The notes beneath the pieces are model-generated. The model did no database searches, was not told where the DNA came from, and saw nothing but the letters and a program-made list of their open reading frames with translations. The translations under genes and the position numbers were made by a program. Shown one piece after another: positions 21,610 through 32,858 of a stretch of 64,000 nt of DNA. Within the stretch, counting starts at the first letter, position 1, and each line of letters opens with the position of its first letter. Source of the DNA: Apiosordaria backusii (taxonomy: Eukaryota > Ascomycota > Sordariomycetes > Sordariales > Lasiosphaeriaceae); NCBI GenBank assembly GCA_030549205.1, contig JAUKTV010000006.1, positions 1,940,501-2,004,500 of the forward strand, written 5' to 3'.

Positions 21610-22311
21610 GTTGACGGTCTGGTTGGAAGGCTGTGATGAAGCAGCTTGCCCCTTCAAAAAGTCCAGTCCAAAACCAGACGGTCATGATAGTATTTATCAT
21701 TGTTTTGTTTGCAGCACATAGCTGATTGCCGTATTGACGATTCGGAAGTCGATGAGCCGCCCTTCAGGGGTTCCGAATGCTTGGCGCGCCTTGGCAAAGC
21801 CGTTTCCTGCACTCTTGTCCGGCCCGAGAGGACGGGGTGATGGACGGGTGGATTTTCCCGGGATGCTTTCTGGGATTATCAGCGCAATACCAGCTCGAGA
21901 AGACCACTCTCAGCTGCTGTTCGCCAATCGCCACCGGGAACACGCAAAATCGGAAAGGAATGGGCCGCCCTCCCATTTTGAGTGCTTCCTTCCGAGGGCC
22001 TGGATCCACATTCAGCCTTGGGGTGATGAAAAAGATTTGCGATTATCACCAGAGCATGTGGACATGTGGAGATCAAATGTAACGTCGGGTTGCGATGCTG
22101 TCATTCCCTAGGTATCTCGATCGCGTACCTTGCATAACAACACTGAACATGAAGTAAAGAAACACAATATATACAGTAAAAAAATGCTATCAAACACATA
22201 AAAGATGCAATGCTCATGTGACCTCATTCATGCCCCTCTTTTAATTCCCACATGCAATCCAAAAGCCCAATGCTGTCCCATTCCCATTCATCAACCGCCC
22301 CCGTGACGCTC
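21610..22311. other. Intergenic region between mannanase and LPMO genes
   Basis: This 0.7 kb stretch contains the mannanase promoter and the 3' flank of the LPMO gene. A TATA-like GATAAATAC on the minus strand lies near 21690. No other feature is supported. Confidence 0.5.
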
Positions 22312-23529
22312 TCAGCGCCAGGTGGACTCAACAGCCACCGTCTGGCCCTGGCAGGCAGCCGGCACAGTGTAAGACCTGTTGGGGTCGCTCTCCCAGGTCA
22401 CAGCACCGCTGCTGTCCACCCTGATGAACTTGTAGGTGAAGGAAGTGCCGGGAGCCAGGTTGATGGTGGTGGACCAGAGGGGATTGGAAGAAGTGTATCC
22501 AGCAGCAGAGAGGGGAACCGCATTGGCTGCGTTCCAGCTGCCCAACGCGGCGATGGAACCAACAACCTTGATGTTCTGGCCATAAGCAGTGGTGGCCTTT
22601 TCGTTGAAGACGACAGGGACCGACGAAGCGGCAGCACACGAGGCGCCTGGGGTAACGACGGTCGAGAATGTGGTCGAAGCAGGCGGGTCGACAGTTCCGC
22701 TGCCCTCACCGATGGCAATATCCGCGCAAGAGAGGTAGATCTGACCAGTCTGGAACGAGTTCCATTTGAAGCTGAGGAGGGTGTGGCCAAGGTTGACGTT
22801 GGGAAGCTTGATCTTCTTGCTGACGGGGAACCCTCCAGCAATCGAGGTGTAGCAGGAGCCGCGAGGAGCATTGTCAACGCCTTGGCATCCGCGACGGTCA
22901 CCGGCGTTGAAAGCGTTGCAGGTGAACCAGTCGTTGCGCCAGCAGGGCTGACCGGGGGAGCAGTCGGGACTGAAGCCGCAGTTTTGACCCGAGACGTCGG
23001 TGCAGGAGAGGGTGCCCCTTTCAAAGCAGTCCTCGGCAGCCTGCTTCTCCTCATTGGTGGGGAGATATCCAGGTGTGAGAAACTTCTTGACGAGCGCCTG
23101 ATCCTGGCAGATGCGGTAGGCAAACATGCCACCGTGGTCGCCGTTGTTGTCGACACACCATTGAACATCGATGGTCTGGCCCGGAGAGTAGCGGGCGACA
23201 GGCTTTTCGCCCCAGAGCCCAGCGCGAGGCTGGTTGTAGTCGATGCTCACACGGGCATTGTAACCGCAGGGTCCACTGCGGCCGACAGGAGCAACGTCAA
23301 GATCGGGCCAGGCCGAGACAGGCTCGAGAATAGAGCACTCGGGGCAGGCGTCAAGACCAGCCTGTTGGGTCCAACGGTCAGCATTTGGCAACATAAGGTA
23401 TGTGCAATTTTAGTCCGGAAGTCCTACCTCAGAGCCAAGACGTGTCCGACTGGAGGGGATCGTCAAGTAACCATGGCCGTGCACCAAGGTGGCCGCCGAC
23501 AGGATGGAAAAGGTTGATGACAGCTTCAT
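22312..23529 (-). CDS. AA13 starch-active lytic polysaccharide monooxygenase with CBM20
   Basis: This is a secreted copper enzyme that oxidatively cleaves starch. Two exons (23428-23529 and 22312-23361) give 383 residues. The 66-bp intron ends in CCAACAG. The signal peptide [18 protein letters not shown] is cleaved directly before His19 ([16 protein letters not shown]), the N-terminal histidine-brace ligand. The second copper histidine is in [15 protein letters not shown] and the axial tyrosine in [10 protein letters not shown]. The catalytic domain is cysteine-rich ([25 protein letters not shown]). A Thr/Pro linker leads to a C-terminal CBM20 starch-binding domain with [20 protein letters not shown] and WESDPNRSY. 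The architecture matches the AA13 LPMOs described from Neurospora and Aspergillus. A TATATA box and a CTGGAG (possible CreA/CRE-1-type) site lie about 120 bp upstream. All key residues are present. Confidence 0.97.
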
Positions 23530-25690
23530 ATTGGCGTTGGTTCCAGTCTTATCGGTGCGGGATGGACTGTTAGGTTGTGGTGAGGGTGGCTGGCTGATTG
23601 CGGCTGCTCAATCAACTTGTCTTGGAGCATCATGGCGGCGAGAACCTGGAGTCTATATAGATTTTCTCTTAGGCATGAAAACCGCAGCAGGCCAGTTTCC
23701 GCTGCGGTCTTCGGATTCCCCTTTCTCAGTCCCTTGGTTGAAGGTGACATTGTCGGCGTCTTGCTCGGCCCTTCAACAAAGCCCTATGCCGCCAAGGTAG
23801 GTCACAGCTCGCTGGGTTCAGACGTTGAAATGCCATGTTTGCAGAGGGCCTTCCAGAGCGAGTTTCCCCAGGATCTTCAGCGACTTGCCAGCGTTACACC
23901 AGATCACTCCCGGGGGCGCCACAATCCGGGGCCCCGCGACCACCGCCAACACCGTTTGTGGAGAAGAGCGCTTGGCACGGCGGATCTCGGTTAGTCGTGC
24001 CAGGCCATTGCGCTGCAGTCTGCGGCCAGCGTTGCTGGTCTGGGGAGCACGCCCGCAGTCAAACGGACCGAATCTGGCTGGATATTGTCTACACGTGCAA
24101 GCTGCACGTCATGTTAAAGTCGACCATGCGCCGTCATGGCACCGACAAAAGGCCGTTGAGCCCCCTTGCCATTGGACCAAGAAGCGCTCAAGAGGGTCTG
24201 TGGTGAACCAAGCTTTGCTTGTTCGTAGCCGATGTGGTTCTGGGGTCCTTGATCTGGGGTACGGCACGGCATTTTCTTTTTTTGATATATACCGAGAACT
24301 CCGCTGGTTTCCTTGTTGGCCGGTTTTTCTTCTCGAAAGAAGTATGTTCAGATCATGCTCGTCAGATGAAAAGTAGGATTGGGCTACAGCATGACAGAAT
24401 CAGCAGAGGCATGCCGGCTTTTCCCAGCCCGATACCCACTCGGAGGTAGTTCAGACAGTTCGTTGTGGCAACATGGAAAGGATCATCATCGACCTTGAGC
24501 TGATAGTTGGAGTGTGAAGGTATGGTATTCCAGGAAGCATGGTCATTCGGAGCTTTGGCAACCTGAAGGAAGCTGAGCTGCTATCAGAATACTCATACAG
24601 TACGAGGTACCAGGTATTCCACAGTTAGATGAAATCCGCTACCTTCAATTTCGTTATGACAACTGATTAATAGTCAGTGGCTTACAAACAGTGGACCTGA
24701 ATACCTCGTCTACATCTCCCAGCTTTCTCGGTGTAGAACAGGTCGGCATAGCACGCAGCCGAGAATTTCGCAGCTGAATACCTGACTACTGTGTAGCTCC
24801 GCTCTTCTGGCTAACAAAAGGTGATTCTTAGGCCCCTGGGTTGAGGCCGAAGGGGGGGTGGGAATGCGGCTGTGATACGAGAGTAGGAGGGCGATACTCG
24901 CCCCGGGCGCTTGTCTTTGAGTAGGGAAATTGTCTTCGAATCAACATCGACGGGGATTTCCTGCGTCGATTTTATAATCCACACCACGGCTATGACTGCT
25001 GGCGCAAGTATAACATCGAAACTAGGACATGTCGAGTTGTCTACACGTGTGCAGGGCAGTGTAGAATGAGCGGCTCTCAGAATTCCGTGTCGCGCAACTC
25101 TTGAGATAAAATGGGGAGGACATTGGCTGATGATCATCTCGGGCACCAGTGACAGCTCGGCCGAATTTGATGAACTCTGTCTGTTGGAGGGTCGCAGCTG
25201 GGTATCCTTGCCAGTCGATCTTTAAGACGGATGTTGCCTTGCTGCTTTCCAAAGTGGGCGACGACAGAGATGTCTTGAGGGTTAGTGCACGAGCTGGGAC
25301 ATCGACATTCGGGGGATGGATTTCAGTGAGACTCATTAATGGGACGCACCACGTCATCGACTTGATTCTTTTAAGCAAGGTGCGTGAGTGACGGGAGGTG
25401 GACTATGTGCCCTTCGAACATCGTGGCGGGTCCGGTTACTCAAGTAGGTAGCTGAGGTTTCCATACCAGCTGAAAAGCTTAACAGACAATAGCGGAAGCT
25501 CCCACTTCTTGAGCTGTGCCGTCACTCAATTCTCTCAACGTTCTCCACACCGCAAAGCAGAACAAGACTTGAGCCAATGCATTTGTTAAAATGCGATACT
25601 TCCTATTGGATACGTTACCACTGCCCGACAACACCATGAGGTGAACAGCCCAATCGTCGTTCTACACCTGCCTATCCTCCCAGTGGCAAT
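23530..25690. other. Intergenic region, no gene seen
   Basis: This 2.2 kb stretch begins with the LPMO promoter. Short open frames on both strands (for example 25022-25378 minus and 23825-24376 plus) show no domain, signal peptide or splice consistency. It may contain decayed sequence; no feature is claimed. Confidence 0.45.
23654..23659 (-). promoter_or_regulatory. TATA box of the AA13 LPMO gene
   Basis: TATATA lies about 125 bp upstream of the ATG at 23529, next to CTGGAG (23646-23651). CTGGAG fits the carbon-catabolite repressor consensus SYGGRG; binding is inferred only. Confidence 0.45.
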
Positions 25691-26436
25691 TTACGCCTCC
25701 TCACTCACAGGCTCAACAGGTCGAGTCTTTCTGCGCTCAGTCTGCTTATAACTCTGTGCATACTCGGCCTGGTTGCCTCCTCCCGAAATCCTCTTTCGGA
25801 CAACCTGTTTCCCCTCATCCTGTTTGCTCTCAGTGATAACCTCCCGTTTCTCGGGCTCCTCTGCGTTCGGCCAACCTTCGGGCAAAACGACATTTCCGTC
25901 TGCGACACCCTCGATTCCATCATCTTGACAGACCATCTTATCGGTCCACTCCTGTGGGCACTCGAGATAGAGTTCGGTTTGTCCTACGATCCAGGCGTCC
26001 CTGCTTTGATGTTAGCATCAACTTTACTTCAAGTCCAGTCACTTTATTTGGTAAGGACGTACCCCCACTCAGGCCCTAAACAGCCTGGCAAAGTCTTGTT
26101 CAAGGTGAATGTGGCAACGTTCAAGTTGAGCTGGACCCAGATGTCGAGGTTCGGATCAGACGGGGTCCCGTAGAATTCACAAATGTAGTTGGCGCGTAAG
26201 GAGCAACGAAGTGTCTCGGTCACCTCGGTGTTGGTGTTGGTGAGCGTAAATGTCGCGTTGCCTCGCTGGAGCACCTCGTCACCAGTGTATTCTACTTCGA
26301 GATTTTCCACAACCCAGAGACCTGGCTGGCTGTCTCCTATGCAAGTCTGCTGTCTTGGTGAGAGGTGGGATGCCGCAGGTATAGCCGAAATAAAAGGGAG
26401 GAAGGCTGCGAGCGTGGCGAAGAGGGAGAGCTTCAT
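25691..26436 (-). CDS. Small secreted protein, function unknown
   Basis: Two exons (26063-26436 and 25691-26000) with a 62-bp intron (GTACGT...AAAGCAG) give 227 residues. The signal peptide is MKLSLFATLAAFLPFISA, possibly with a short propeptide ending in SPRQ. The mature region has cysteines in QQTCIGDS, TLRCSLRANYICEFYG, PGCLGPEWG, LECPQEW and MVCQDDG. It also has beta-type segments (GNATFTLTNTNTEVTE, NLNVATFTLNKT) with N-glycosylation sites. A hydrophilic Lys/Glu-rich tail follows. The pattern recalls the AA1-like/Alt a 1-type secreted proteins of ascomycetes, but I cannot confirm membership. A TATAAAG box lies about 110 bp upstream, consistent with an inducible secreted gene. Confidence 0.72.
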
Positions 26437-27063
26437 GGTGATGTCTCGAACTTGCTAGGTGGCCAGACGGTGCTCTTTATCGAATGTTTGGGCTCTCTAA
26501 GGTGGTTTTGCTCATTGGCGTCTCAAGTAAAGGGCCTTCTCCAACTCTTTATATCCTTCTGTCTCGCCTTTACGTCACCTCAGGGTGCTCCTTACTCATT
26601 ACCCAATATAGGCATATGAAAACCCCTGAGGAGAAAGAGAACCCCGCATTGTTCTCCAAAACATCTACGGCCTTGCAGGCCAAGGATAAGGTGGCAATCT
26701 ATGATATCGCGGGTAGCTCCCATCAGCCGCTTTACCCGACTTGCCAAGATGGATACGACGCCGGCAATAGAAATGATTTTCGGCAGCGTCTCGGCGCTTC
26801 CACTGCGTCTAGACATTCACCACCAACAGACTGCCAACTGCAGCTGTTAGACGTCAGGAAGGACAAGATGGGTTATAACATTAGATTGTATTCAGGGTAC
26901 GGAAGCTAGGCAGCGTCGCTATCGACGATTGCGCGACATAAGGTAATTTACACATGGGCCATCAGCAGATGCCAACGGCACCTGTCAAATCTCGACAGGA
27001 ACCACACGCTTGCTAAAAGTTCCCAGCCGAAGTACTCTGTGACACCAACACCTGTACATATGC
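26437..27063. other. Intergenic region
   Basis: This is promoter sequence of the small secreted protein gene and 3' flank of the DUF2828 gene. No additional gene is supported. Confidence 0.5.
26547..26553 (-). promoter_or_regulatory. TATA box of the small secreted protein gene
   Basis: TATAAAG on the minus strand lies about 110 bp upstream of the ATG at 26436. Confidence 0.45.
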
Positions 27064-29379
27064 CTAGTCAACCACAACCAACCGATCATAGGCCTTGTGA
27101 GATATGGCCTGCTTGACCCTGTCAAATGGATCTTTACCACGCTTCACTTCAGGCTCGACCGTGATCTCCTCCCCGTCCTTGGTCACAACCACCGCCATCT
27201 CCTCATCCTCCTCTTCTTTGAGCTCGTCAAAGCCAGCACCGCCGAGGAAAACCTTGAGCATGCCTTGCGAGTACCCGCTCACAAGAGCCGTGCCTACTTG
27301 ATCGGCTGCCACAGGCTTGGGGGCATAGTCGTACTGGTTGTCGCCTCCCGCCTGACCGCCAGCAAGGTTCCAAAACACCAACTCGGGCATTTCGTAGCCC
27401 GCCTCCTTGAAATCGTTTTGGATCCGCTCGAAGCTCGAAGACCATTGATTCTCCCCATACTGTGCCGCATTGAAGTGCATGTCGCTAAAGACAAACACAC
27501 GCTTGACCATGTCCTCGGGTTTGACTGCATTTTTGATAGCCATGGGCAGAATCAAACGGCTGAAGACGGCACAAAAGTCTGTGCTACCGCCCCAGTCCGC
27601 CATCTCCATGCTTTTGTGTTTCTGAGCCAAACCCTCGCTCAGGTCAACCTTTTCGACCCTGGGGTTCGTGGAGAAGGTGATGAAAGCTCCGCCAAACGGA
27701 GGCTGGGTGACCTCGGCCACCAAGAGCGAAAGGCCAATGGCACTGTCCATCGGAGTAGTGCCGTCGTAGAAAGCAGGACCCCACATGCTCCCGGAGACAT
27801 CGCACACGGCTATGCTGGATTCAAGGGTGCCAGAGTCCTTGATACGCTGGACGAGTGTCTTCCACTGGCCATCGACCACCTTGGCCGTGGCGGCGCTCAC
27901 AGCATCAGCCTTCATTTCAGTGAGGGTCCGCTTCTTTTTGGGCCGGTCGCCGAACGGAAATGTGCTGCGCCCCTGTGCCTCTCGAATGGCCTTGATGAGG
28001 GTGCTGGGAAGGAGAGTGGCACCGCTGATCTGGGCCTTGCCGGTTCCGACGTCATCGAGGTACTTCATGAACCGTTCCTCATCCTTGGACGCGAAGATGG
28101 GAGTGTAATTGTTCATGGCCACCGAGGGGACGCGCTCGTACTTGATCTTGTCGAGGGTGTTGGCCGACAGGTTGCGTTCGACGACATCCAGATGCTTGCG
28201 TAGGGCCGAGACGTCCTTCCGATAGGCCTCACGTGCATGGCGGAGATACAGCTCCCGATTGCTGGCGATTTCGGGACTGAACATGGGAGCCGGATACATC
28301 AGCTCGGCGATGGACGAGACGACAAACGTGTGCTTGTCATGGAAGCGGTCTGTCGATGGTGCCCACTTGCCGCATAGCGAGATTTGCTTCTTGGCCTTGT
28401 TGTCACCGTCCCTCAAAAGGGCGATATCCTTCTTGAGCTGTTCGGCAAATAGGCGCGAGACAGTCAGGTGGAGCGCGCGGTAAGTGGCATCGGTTTCCAA
28501 GAGCCTGAGGACCTGTTCGTGGCGAGCATCGCGGGTTTCAGCCCGTTTCTCCTTGGCCTGCTCCTGATTGTAACGCACGGATGGATTCGATTCGCACTTG
28601 ATGTTGAGAACGTCGCGCGGGCTGGCAAGAACACTGAGCTTGCCGTTGGCGGCAAGAGCGAGGAGATTCAAAAGATCCTTCCAGTAGCCATGAGACAGAC
28701 CGTTAACGACATCGAGGCTGGAGGTGTCGGCTTCGGCCGGTTCGGTTTCCACCATGACGATATCATCCTCCTCGCCGCTGTTCTCCTGTTTCTTGGCAGA
28801 GGTGGGCTTTGGGATCACGGGGCTGCTGAGCAAGTGGATGTTGCTGACCAAAGTCAGGGGATGGTGCTCGGCAAGCCATCCGGCGCATCGATAGAAGGAG
28901 ATGCGCGAGCTCTTGCCAAGATGTATCGACCGGGCGTTGAAAATGATCTTGAGGGTGGCGACGGGGTCTTCCCGCCAGGCAGCCGTGAGAATCTCGTTGA
29001 GGCGATTGCTGTCAATGACTTCCTCAAGCTCGGTAAACAAATCGACAAGAATATTTTTCGACGACTTGAAAGTGACATCGCCGTTCTCGGTGAGCATTTT
29101 GTTGTGGCCCAAGTGGAAATCGCTGAGGCCGGTGTGGGACAATAGGCCATCCATGAAGGTGCTCCCTGTGGACGCACCGGCAGCCGCGGCGGTTTCGACC
29201 TTGACTTCGGCCTTGGTGTCACGCTTGAGGGTCTCCTTGAGGTGAGTCGCGAACTCCTCATGCGACAGTCGGAGGGCGTCGAGCTGGGGAAGCAGGACTG
29301 GACACTTGGATTGGAGAAACCAGGTCTCGTCTTGCTGCTTCAAGTTGTTGTCGCTCTGGGCTGTCATGTTGACTGTCAT
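27064..29379 (-). CDS. DUF2828/DUF7788 protein with C-terminal vWA-like domain
   Basis: This large single-exon gene encodes 771 residues from the chosen start MTVNMTAQ. The N-terminal half is helical, with blocks such as FMDGLLSHTGLSDFHLGHNKMLTENG, seen here in parts, and SHGYWKDLLNLLALA. These are typical of the DUF2828 family found in fungi, plants and protists. The C-terminal part is a von Willebrand A-like fold with MIDAS residues DVSGSMWG, a threonine in GGSTDF and an aspartate in VFVFSDMHF. The architecture parallels TROVE/Ro60 proteins (helical repeats plus vWA), so RNA binding is a reasonable inference, but no function has been established. An in-frame ATG at 29532 would add 51 residues that are arginine-containing and low in acidic residues, which could act as a mitochondrial presequence. 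Confidence 0.88.
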   Translation of the reverse strand: MTVNMTAQSDNNLKQQDETWFLQSKCPVLLPQLDALRLSHEEFATHLKETLKRDTKAEVKVETAAAAGASTGSTFMDGLLSHTGLSDFHLGHNKMLTENGDVTFKSSKNILVDLFTELEEVIDSNRLNEILTAAWREDPVATLKIIFNARSIHLGKSSRISFYRCAGWLAEHHPLTLVSNIHLLSSPVIPKPTSAKKQENSGEEDDIVMVETEPAEADTSSLDVVNGLSHGYWKDLLNLLALAANGKLSVLASPRDVLNIKCESNPSVRYNQEQAKEKRAETRDARHEQVLRLLETDATYRALHLTVSRLFAEQLKKDIALLRDGDNKAKKQISLCGKWAPSTDRFHDKHTFVVSSIAELMYPAPMFSPEIASNRELYLRHAREAYRKDVSALRKHLDVVERNLSANTLDKIKYERVPSVAMNNYTPIFASKDEERFMKYLDDVGTGKAQISGATLLPSTLIKAIREAQGRSTFPFGDRPKKKRTLTEMKADAVSAATAKVVDGQWKTLVQRIKDSGTLESSIAVCDVSGSMWGPAFYDGTTPMDSAIGLSLLVAEVTQPPFGGAFITFSTNPRVEKVDLSEGLAQKHKSMEMADWGGSTDFCAVFSRLILPMAIKNAVKPEDMVKRVFVFSDMHFNAAQYGENQWSSSFERIQNDFKEAGYEMPELVFWNLAGGQAGGDNQYDYAPKPVAADQVGTALVSGYSQGMLKVFLGGAGFDELKEEEDEEMAVVVTKDGEEITVEPEVKRGKDPFDRVKQAISHKAYDRLVVVD

Positions 29380-29532
29380 GATGGAACGATTCCAAGGTGC
29401 CCAACAGCGCAACTCAGTCCAACTGTGACCTGTAATTGGATTGAATTGAGGCCTTAAAACGGCGATCGAATTGAAATTGAATTGCGTTGGTAATAACTGC
29501 AGCAGTCGCAGAGGCTGTATTCCAGCTCGCAT

Positions 29533-30023
29533 ATGCCCAGAAGAGTGAGAGAGTCGATGGAGATTTTAAGGTTTTGGGGGTTGAAAGGAAGCAAAGAAAA
29601 AGAGAGCGAGGACACCTAGGTAGCTAGCTCTGGGTGGATGCGTGCTCGCTAGTGGTAGGTAGTTGTGGAAGCTGCAGGCACACAAATGGGCATCTGATGA
29701 CTGATGTCACCTGCATGGCGTGCACACTAGTTCCACGCATTGAGGACGGAACCTAGCTGTGAGGACGGCAATTTCTCCACACCTACCTTGGACTGCCACT
29801 GCCGATTCTGTCACGGGCTTCGTGTGGGATAATCATCTCGGGCTGCCAGGTGTTGATCAATCTCTCTCTATGTAAGGTACTGTCGGCCTACTGAGATGGT
29901 GATGCATCTCAACTGTCTCCCCTGCCAAGAAGAGCGGACTGCGGGGTAGCTACCAAGAGCGGACTGCGGGGTAGCTACCAGGTGGGGTCCCACCATTGCG
30001 GGGAGCTACGCTACCGCTCAGCC
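29533..30023. other. Intergenic region with 25-bp tandem duplication
   Basis: Promoter sequence of the DUF2828 gene and 3' flank of the MFS gene. A direct tandem duplication lies at 29930-29979. No gene is supported. Confidence 0.5.
29930..29979. repeat. Perfect 25-bp tandem duplication
   Basis: Two exact adjacent copies of a 25-bp unit starting AAGAGCGGACTG and ending GGGTAGCTACC lie about 50-100 bp past the stop codon of the MFS gene. The perfect identity points to a recent slippage or duplication event. Confidence 0.92.
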
Positions 30024-32044
30024 CTATGCATGAGATTCGTCTTCTTCGGCCTCATCTTCAATGATCTTGCTGCCCTCGGGCGGAAAGCGGGAGAACAACA
30101 ATACAACATATGCAAGAATCGCAATCGCCTACATCCCATCAGTTTTTGGGCTCATGAATGTGTCAGAATCGGCAAACTCACAGCATTCACAAAGAAAGTC
30201 AAATGTGGCTTCCCGATCTCGGCCAAGGCAGCAAACACAAAGCCAAACAAGCCCTGTGTTGCCAACCGAGCAACGTTTTCCACCAGACCCAGCGCATTCA
30301 GCGCGTCCGCTCGTTGAGATGGTGAGCACATCTCGGTCATGACTCCCTTGGCTGCCGGTGCTGATCCAGATGCCAGAGGGAGCAAAAATGCAGCTGTATC
30401 CTATCGGTGAGTGACTCGGAAGATGCATCAACAGAGATCTCGTGGCTTACCAAGATAGATGTGCCAGCTCTTGACAGCGAACGCCGCGCACATGGTCAAG
30501 ATCCCATCCACCACGAGACTGATTCGTAAGAAATACAAATCGAATTCGGTTCCTTCGTCCTCTTTGACAGGCTCTGCCTCCACCGGCTCCTCCTCAGCAA
30601 ACGATCCGATGGGTGCTTCGAACTCTTCTGGGTTTGTTGCGAGGTGCGGTGGTGCTGCCGTCTGCCCATTGTCGTGGCCATGTTGCACTTCTGGATGTCG
30701 TGCCATGTACCAACGCCGCCCTTTGCCGATGATGCGCGGAAACGCAAATATCAGAAACATGCCGCGCATGAAGGCAAACCCAGAAGTCAACCAGCCGTTC
30801 TCGGTCTGCTTGAAATCAAACTTGGCCGTGGCATACAGCTGCATTAGCAGCGGCACATATCCTGTTGCCAGCTGTAATAATAATTTGTCAGCTTCAGACA
30901 TACCTACGCACACATGGCACCCCCAACGGACAGAGAGCACTCATACCACACCGAGAAAGATACCAGCACAAAGAACCATCAATCCGTAATGTTTCGTCAC
31001 AGACCCTTTTCGGGACAGGATTCGCTGAGGTAACAGCACTCTCAGGGGTGTAAAGAGCTGGGAAATGCCTTGGCTCTGTCCCTTCTTCCCATTCTTGATG
31101 GTGCTTGCATCAATGTATGGCACCGCAACGGCCACATACAGTGTTGACAAGAGAAAAGCACAAAAGGCAACTTCGAAAGGCCGGCTGATGCCCCAGGCAT
31201 CTCCCATCATTCCACCAGCTATGTGCCACAGTTAGCAAGCACTGCACCGAAAAGGAGGACACCGGGAAAAGGAACTCACTCAAGTACCCCAGCCCTTGTC
31301 CAATCATGATACAGCCCTGCAGCATGCCAAACACGGCCGTCCTTCTCAGTGGGGGGACCACCTCGCCGGCAATGATGTTCATGACCAATAGGTAGCCAGC
31401 AGGCCCGCCAATGACCGTAATGACCTGTGTGCACTGGATGATCAACATCCCCTTCGCCCCTCCAGCCATGACTCCCAGGATCTGCGTCGACACTCGGATA
31501 CCAGGGACAAGCGTCTGTATCATCAAGGCGTGCTTTGGACCAATCTTCTTGGCCGTCCAACCAGCAACAAACAGATTGATGGTTCCGCAGAACGTGGTGG
31601 ACATTCCCAAGATGGAAAACTGTGTGGCCATGCCGGCTGCTATCTCATCTACGTTGCAGCGGTCGCCGGGGCCCGTGTACGGTGGGTGTGTGGAGTAGTA
31701 GTGGTCGCATTGCATGAGATGGAAGGCATAGAGGATACTGGTTTCATGCACTTAGTTCAAAATCAGGACATTGACGCCGAAAGGAAGGAACTCGAGACTC
31801 ACGGAACTTGGGTAAAGCTAAAAGATAGGGTGATGAGGAAGCCAGCAAGGAGAATCTTGGTCTCAGTCGAGGGTCTGAGTGAGGTCCATATCCTCTTTAA
31901 TCGACTCTGATCTTTCCTGAGGTGGGTGACATCATCGGCATCATGATGATGGTCCGGGACTTGTTCATGGCCGTCCGGGGAACCAGCCTGAGGGGCGCCA
32001 GTGGACGGCAGCAACGGCGTCCTCTCATCAACTGTTTCGGCCAT
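30024..32044 (-). CDS. MFS transporter, PCFT/TetA-like general carrier
   Basis: Six exons (31803-32044, 31280-31737, 30947-31218, 30451-30871, 30182-30393, 30024-30128) join in phase to give 569 residues. The hydrophilic N-terminus contains DERTPLLP, a motif common at the start of this fungal carrier group. Helices follow, with a lumenal loop HYYSTHPPYTGPGDRCNV, then AGWTAKKIGPKHALMIQ between helices 2 and 3. A long acidic central loop is present (EEEPVEAEPVKEDEGTEFD). The C-terminal half includes MTEMCSPSQRADALNALG. The organisation resembles fungal MFS proteins distantly related to the proton-coupled folate transporter; the substrate is unknown. The apparent upstream start is a GTG codon, so I use the ATG at 32044. 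Confidence 0.85.
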
Positions 32045-32858
32045 GGCGCGCACCCACGTTGAAGGAGTGTTTGGCGGTCAGCCCTCTCCAAGCCGGTGGA
32101 TGCGGTCCAGGTGGCGTTGCTTGGCAGGTCTAGTCAAGTTGAGGCTTTGAGCCGCAAAGAGCCGCAGGGTCACACTGAGTCTCAAAACACACGTGGGACG
32201 GGAAGAACGGGTGCCGGGGACATGCCGCAGTCCCTAACCTAGAAAGTTGTTCGGTTGCGGTGAAAGGTTCCCTTGCTTTGTCTGCCAGCATCCAGGTTGT
32301 GAAGCGGGTCGGTATCGGCGGATGGATAGTGCGGGTCCCTAGCGGCGGGAGACTGTGGATACCTTAGCCTGTGGAGATCACCAAGAACAAACTGTGGAGC
32401 AGATGGTGTTGTTTCTTCAGCTGGCTCGGATGCTGAGGATGGGGCTTCTTTTTTTCTCAGTGGAAAAGGCACCTCGCCGAATGAGTCTTCTTTGCTTACC
32501 TTATTGACCTTGAATCGGACCTGCAGCCGATATCGCCACCCCACATCGAGGTGGCTGGGATGCTTTTTTAAGGGGCCAATTACATGCAAGGAACTTCACA
32601 ACACCATTCAGAATGCTAGTAATATGACAACAAAGCATTGCAAGCATTGGGGAGGCGCTCACGTAGTGTGAGATATTGCTTGTGAGGGATCAGCACTAAC
32701 AAATTGTCACGAGCGATTATTCACCCCACGTAGCGCTCAAGGGGTTGGTTTAAAGATAGCAACGTTATTCATTCATGCAGTCATGTACTCGCATTATATA
32801 CACCGCCGGCATTACATTATGTACAGTCCTCCGCTCTCCACATCACACCAAGCTTCTC
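32045..32858. other. Intergenic region
   Basis: The promoter side of the MFS gene and 3' flank of the flavo-oxidase gene. A 116-codon minus-strand frame (32239-32589) is polar and without motifs; it is not called. Confidence 0.5.

Noticed and set aside
22252..23517. 421-codon open frame on the plus strand
   Set aside because: It lies antisense to the AA13 LPMO gene, whose motifs and splicing are certain; high GC at third codon positions leaves the opposite strand open.
27097..28203. 368-codon open frame on the plus strand
   Set aside because: It is antisense to the DUF2828/vWA gene and has no family motif.
31803..32053. GTG start three codons upstream of the MFS gene ATG
   Set aside because: Nuclear fungal genes start at ATG, and the ATG at 32044 gives the expected N-terminus.
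32239..32589. 116-codon open frame on the minus strand
   Set aside because: Polar, motif-free, and not linked by splice sites to the MFS gene or flavo-oxidase.
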